A stretch of 64,000 bases of DNA, taken from the NCBI GenBank assembly GCA_001683735.1, contig LUGG01000020.1, positions 434,001-498,000 on the forward strand. The letters run 5' to 3'. The notes beneath the pieces were generated by a model, which was given only the letters and a program-made list of their open reading frames with translations, searched no databases and was not told the origin of the DNA. The translations under genes were made by a program, and so were the position numbers. Positions 59,657-64,000 of this stretch are shown here, piece by piece; position 1 is the first letter of the stretch, and the number at the start of each line of letters is the position of its first letter. This stretch comes from Grifola frondosa. Lineage: Eukaryota; Basidiomycota; Agaricomycetes; Polyporales; Grifolaceae.

Positions 59657-61249
59657 CTATAGTTTGGACAGGATCTGCTCTCCAATATCCTCTAGTTCCG
59701 ACTTCTGCGTACCCACAACCACCCGTTCCAGCTCGACTTCGTTGAAAATAGAGATCGCGCTGGATGGGATAAGATCGTTGAAGCCAGACATAAACGCATC
59801 GAATTGCGCTTGCACGCGACCGCGGAGGTGGTACTCGACCACGAGGCGAACGTACTCGGCCTTGTTATCATCTGTGACCGGAATGCTCGCACCGCCGGGT
59901 TTGAGTTCGACAGTCACCCGCACGCCCTGCCGCTCGTCTCTCATCGTGAACGTCCTAGTACCATTATTCGCCGTTTTGCCGTTCCTGTCGACAGATGTGA
60001 GTAACCGAGAAGGTTTGTCAATGGGAAGGTGCTCACAAGATATTAGACAAGCGGCTGTGAAGCTCAGGGTCCACGCTCTCAAGGTCCGCGAGCGTGAGCT
60101 CCTTGTTCAACATCCGCTTGAAGAATGCGGAGGTGAGCCTTCCGGGAATGTTCCGGTGGTGGAAGACTGCAAGCGCAAAGCACCGTCCGACGAACTTGAA
60201 ATGATTCAGAAGTTCGGGATGGGCGCCCGATGCCGGATCAATATCCTGTGTCAGGCTATCGCCTGAAGTGTATCGGAATAGATGGCGAGTAGGTTTGAAG
60301 ACCTCCTTGGAAAGCAAGTACACGAACTCCCTGATTATGGGGCGTAAGCGCAAAATGACATAGCACAGTCAGAACAGAGACGTACTGTGAGATGCCCGCT
60401 CCGTCGTTGTCATCTTCACCGGCTACAATGCCTCTGATTTCCTCGGCAGACAACTTCGATATCCCTATGAAACTGTCCTCGTAGATGTACGCCGGCCGCA
60501 TCGAGAGCTTAATTGTAGTCACCGGGACGGAAGGATGATGCAGATGGCAGTCGAAGTACTGCAACTTCTGCCTAAACTCGCGCTCCGCTTGCGACAGCTC
60601 CAACGGCGCGCGAGGATCCTCCCAGGTAGTCGTGCATGTGTTATGGTCAACGTAATACACCTTGTTGTCGTTGGTGATGCGCATCTCCCAGCCGTCCGGC
60701 AGCAGCTCGTTCATATATTCCGGGCCACCTGTATTGGGCCGAACCCACGCCGTTTCATGAGTGTTGCGATTGTAATAGTAAACCCGACCGCTCTCTTCAA
60801 TGATCCCCTCCTCCCAGCCATCAGGCAGCGGATCCAAGGGTGGCCGCACGCACGTTATGGTGCGGGTCTCGGAATTGAAATAGATGAAGTCGTCATTCTC
60901 CTTGTGCAGACGCACCCATCCAGCGGGAAGCGGCCCGCACGCGTCAGTGGGCTTCTGATAGGTTGTGGTGCGAGTGTTGTGGTCGATGTAGTAGATGCGA
61001 TTCTTGGGATCGCGATCGCGCTCCCAGCCGGAGGGCAGAGGGCTGTTGTCATCGTCGGCCGGCTTAAGCCACGTCGTCGTCGCGGGTGACATTGTCGGCG
61101 TAGTAAATACGCCCTTTGGAGTCACGGCGGAGCTCCCACCCGGTGGGCAATTGCTCCCCGGCGATCTCCATGGGGGCAGAACCGCCAGATTCTGAAGGGT
61201 CGAAGTAGGAGGGAACTTGGTCTTCAATGCAAGTAGAGTCGCAAGCCAT
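59657..61249 (-). CDS. Multi-WW protein with truncated HECT domain (NEDD4/Rsp5-like, no catalytic lobe)
   Basis: Starts [20 protein letters not shown] (61,249) without a C2 domain. Five WW repeats follow between 61,150 and 60,600: [40 protein letters not shown] (second Trp is Tyr), [20 protein letters not shown] (second Trp is Cys), [20 protein letters not shown], and [20 protein letters not shown]. Then comes the HECT N-lobe: [32 protein letters not shown] region, [80 protein letters not shown]. The protein stops about 24 residues after NEVELERVV (TAG near 59,657), before the C-lobe that holds the catalytic Cys. It therefore should not form the ubiquitin thioester, though the E2-binding N-lobe and the PY-motif-binding WW repeats remain. 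Introns near 60,387-60,330 and 60,040-59,982. An extra G near 61,083 breaks the frame inside WW1. Confidence 0.8.
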
Positions 61250-61960
61250 CTGGTCCTAGTAAGGCTAGTTGGCGCAGACGATGAGATAGAAGGAGGTTAC
61301 AGGTGAGCCGTGAAAGAAAGGGTAATATATACGACGGACAGCATCTAGGCACGATGTCCTTATATGTGTGCTCAGTGATAGATTTTGGGTTGGCACTCTT
61401 GCCTGTACAGCGCCTCCACTGTAGCTGTGTCACCTGAATCGGCGCAGGCGGGTTTCGCGGAGACTACAATCGAACTTCGCGCATGAATAGCCACGAACAC
61501 AAGAGAAAAGGGATAGTTTACCGTAGATGAGTTCCGCATTCACTGCGCGGTAGCTGTACTGAACGTGTACCATTCTTCCCGATGAATGGCATGTCCGCCG
61601 TAGCTGCACTGGCGCAGACAACTGAATACACTTCCCAGACTCGCCGATAGTGCGGCTGGTCGATGTTGCTGATGAATTTTGGTCCCCCAATGGAAGACCT
61701 GGGTGCTGAAGCCAAGCTGAAGCTGCGCTTGGAGGGTATTCTGGACGGCGAACAAACAAGCAGTGCATTGCGGTCCAAATTCGGTGATATCAGGTCACAT
61801 CTCGTCGCGTGCGGCCGCGAGGCATACTGAAGTTCATTGAGAAGAAGCAATGTTGTTATGGCCAATGTTATGTCGCATTTCGAACCAAGGCGAGACTGAT
61901 ACGGCGCGTCCAACTTTGACGCCGTTCAGATCCTCAAGTATTACGTAACACAAAAACATC
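61250..61960. other. Intergenic between the two WW-HECT copies
   Basis: Open frames on the minus strand (for example 61,518-61,913) show no family features and no splice support. Nothing else seen. Confidence 0.35.
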
Positions 61961-62149
61961 TTAATGGATAGTAGTAAGTATAACATCGTTGCAAGTAGCG
62001 ACAGGGTGGCCAAAGGAATTCAGCAGCACATTGATGCTGCCTCCGCCGCGCGCCACCGCCATATGAAAATGATCCTATTTCTAAAGGCTTCCCCCCAAAT
62101 GGGCCATGTCCCCCGACTCGGAGCCTACAATTCAGACCGAACCCATCCC

Positions 62150-63185
62150 GCAACCTCTGGTTTACGCGCGTCAGGAATCAACCGTTCCAACTCGACCTAC
62201 CGCGCCGGTGGAGATGAGATCGGTGAAGTCAGGCATGAACGCGTCGAGTTGCTCCTCGACCGCGGAGGCGGTACGACTCGACTAGGCGGCGGACGCACTC
62301 GCTCTTGTTCTCTGTGATGGGGATGCTCCCACTGCCGGTTTTGGCTCAACGGTGACACGCGCACCCCGCATGTCGTCCGCCATCGCGAACGTCCTAGGGA
62401 GGCCGTTGGTTACGTTGTCGTTCCTGCACGAATATGAGCTGTGGAGGATGGGGCGAGCGGCGAGCGTACAGGGCGGGGTCCGCAATCTCCAGGTCTGAGA
62501 GCGCGAGCTCCTTGTTGAGCATTCGCTTGCAAAATGCGGCCATAAACTTGGCCGGATTACTACGGCAGTGGAACAGCGCGAGTGCGAAGCATCGTCCTGC
62601 GAACTTCAAGTGGCCAAGACGCTCGGGATCAATGCCAGACATGGGATCGAAGTCCAGTGCGAGGCTATCTCCAGCGGCGTAGCAGAACAAATGGCGAATG
62701 GCGAGTCGGCCTGTACACTTTCCCGAAAAGCGAATACACAAGTTGCCTGCGATGTCACGGGTCTATCGGTGCTCAACAGCGAAAAAAAAACTACCGGAGT
62801 GTGTACTCACTTCGTCACATCTGCTCGATCTTTACTGCCGTCGCCGGTCGTGACACCCATAAACGCCTCCGGCGACAACGTCGAGATCGCCCTGAATGCA
62901 TCTTCATAGAAAACATTGTCCCTGACGGAGAGGCTCGTTATCGTCGAGGTGGACACAGCACCATAAGCACGGTCATGTAGCCGATCGCCAAAGTACCGCA
63001 GCTTCCGCTGAAATTCGCAGTCCTCCTGGGACAACTCCGAGGGCGCGCGGGGGTCCTCCCACGTCGTCGTGCGCGTATTGTGGTCGACGTAGTAAACCTG
63101 GGCCATGCCGCTCCTCTTCGCGACACATAGTACATGCACCCCTTGGCTCGCGGCGCGCCTAACATCCTGGGGGCAACAGCCCACC
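62150..63185 (-). pseudogene. Decayed tandem copy of the truncated WW-HECT gene
   Basis: On the same strand and in the same order as the gene at 59,657-61,249: one remaining WW end ([20 protein letters not shown]), ELSQEDCEFQRKLRYFGDRL, YEDAFRAISTLSPEAFMGV, then after an intron [60 protein letters not shown], and TFAMADDMRGARVTVEPKP. Past that the frame slips and stops. The four upstream WW repeats are missing and the start is lost in unrelated sequence. Like its neighbour, it shows no C-lobe. The GC-rich repair-like changes and frame slips point to a pseudogene that arose by tandem duplication. Confidence 0.7.
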
Positions 63186-64000
63186 CCCAGTCTCGGAGAA
63201 GGAGTCGTCGTCTCCAGCGTTCGTCAGATCGCGCCTAGCAGCCATCATCAGGTATGAAGTTCCCAGCAACGCGACGCAGGATGTCAAGGAAGAAAGCACC
63301 GGGGGAAGCAGCAATTATTAAGTATGTGCGACTCCCACTACGGGGAACTCCTACGACGATCATGGTACCCTGATGCGCATGAGCCGTCTTGCTCGCTCGT
63401 CAGAAGCGTCGGAACTGGCGCTCGCAGCAGATGCCTCTGGCCGAAAATAAGCTTTCCTAGTACTAGCTGTGCCGTGAACACATTAGGGAAAGAACGTTGC
63501 AGCAAAGCTCCGCGGACGGCCACGGCAACTTTGGCCATAGGCTCGCTGACGAGCCTCTAGTATTAGGAAGAAGAAGTCGTTCCTTCTCATATACCTGCAT
63601 AGACTAGCAGGGTCTGTCGATTCTGGCAGCCACTACCCAGAGCGCCGAAGATAAGTAATTACAGCTTCGAGTTACCAGCAGATGCATAATTGCGTACCTT
63701 CTCCAGCCTCAGACGTCGATGTCTCGCACGAATATACGCGATGGACACACCAGATCCACGGCATATCGCGTCGCCCCCAATACATATAACACATACATAC
63801 CCGGAGCACGACGACGACCACAGTTCCAGCCAGAACCCAGCCAGCGCTCCTCGGAGCACGCCGTGGGACTGCAGCTCGGATGGACGAGCACCCCGAGGGA
63901 TCCCCTCGCACTGAGAGCCATGTACACGATCGAGCGATCCGGCGGCACTTTCCGCACACGCGCAGATCCAGGTTGGCACCAAGCCAAGCATTCAGTGCAC
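63186..64000. other. No gene recognised at the right end
   Basis: About 800 bp; overlapping short open frames on both strands without family features. A gene could enter from the right beyond the window. Confidence 0.35.

Noticed and set aside
1..64000. tRNA, rRNA, CRISPR or prokaryotic-type operons
   Set aside because: No tRNA box A/B pair, rRNA core sequence or spaced direct-repeat array was recognised; spliceosomal introns throughout show nuclear fungal DNA.

Overview
The window reads as nuclear DNA of a basidiomycete fungus, most likely an Agaricomycete. Genes are broken by many introns of about 45-70 bp with GTNNGT...YAG borders, intergenic gaps are short in the housekeeping part, and several protein families seen are typical of mushrooms (DUF4246, priA/CPL1-like secreted proteins, small dsRBD-only proteins, a large transposon-derived protein family). 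No rRNA, tRNA or CRISPR array was recognised. Coordinates of exons were worked out by hand from splice sites and conserved peptide frames; all protein identities are recognised from memory of families, not from a search.

Layout. 1-9 kb is accessory DNA: a divergent pair of transposon-associated genes (minus 0.25-1.5 kb, plus 1.5-6.0 kb, the latter with frameshifts), a small repeat cluster (6.3-6.8 kb) and a DUF4246 pseudogene (7-8.5 kb). 9.2-14.5 kb holds an acidic low-complexity protein, an Alr4036-type FMN-binding oxidase-like protein and a sugar transporter of the MFS class (frame break near 14,026). 14.5-18.5 kb has no gene I can name. 18.5-19.8 kb is the G-protein beta subunit. 20-27.9 kb is gene-poor but carries at least two complete and one partial gene for tiny double-stranded-RNA-binding proteins.

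27.9-58 kb is dense housekeeping DNA: SAD1/USP39 splicing factor (-), RSM22 (+), mitochondrial uL1 (-), mitochondrial mL40 (+), CSN2 (-), the PI3P 5-kinase FAB1 (+), LTV1 (-), a TAF2 fused to three bromodomains (+), a priA/CPL1-like secreted protein (+), MED11 (+), tubulin cofactor A (-) and an unrecognised gene (-). Three mitoribosome-related genes lie side by side (RSM22, uL1m, mL40), and four head-to-head pairs share short promoters (SAD1/RSM22, uL1m/mL40, CSN2/FAB1, LTV1/TAF2). 59.6-63.2 kb contains a five-WW protein with a HECT domain that stops before the catalytic lobe, followed upstream by a decayed tandem copy.

Points that stand out: the TAF2-triple-bromodomain protein, the HECT protein without its cysteine lobe, the cluster of dsRBD-only mini-genes with matching micro-exon structure, and a recurring pattern of single-base frame breaks in conserved genes (G-beta, FAB1, TAF2, MFS, WW-HECT, acidic protein). 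The last may be consensus errors in the assembly and should be settled before calling any of these genes dead.
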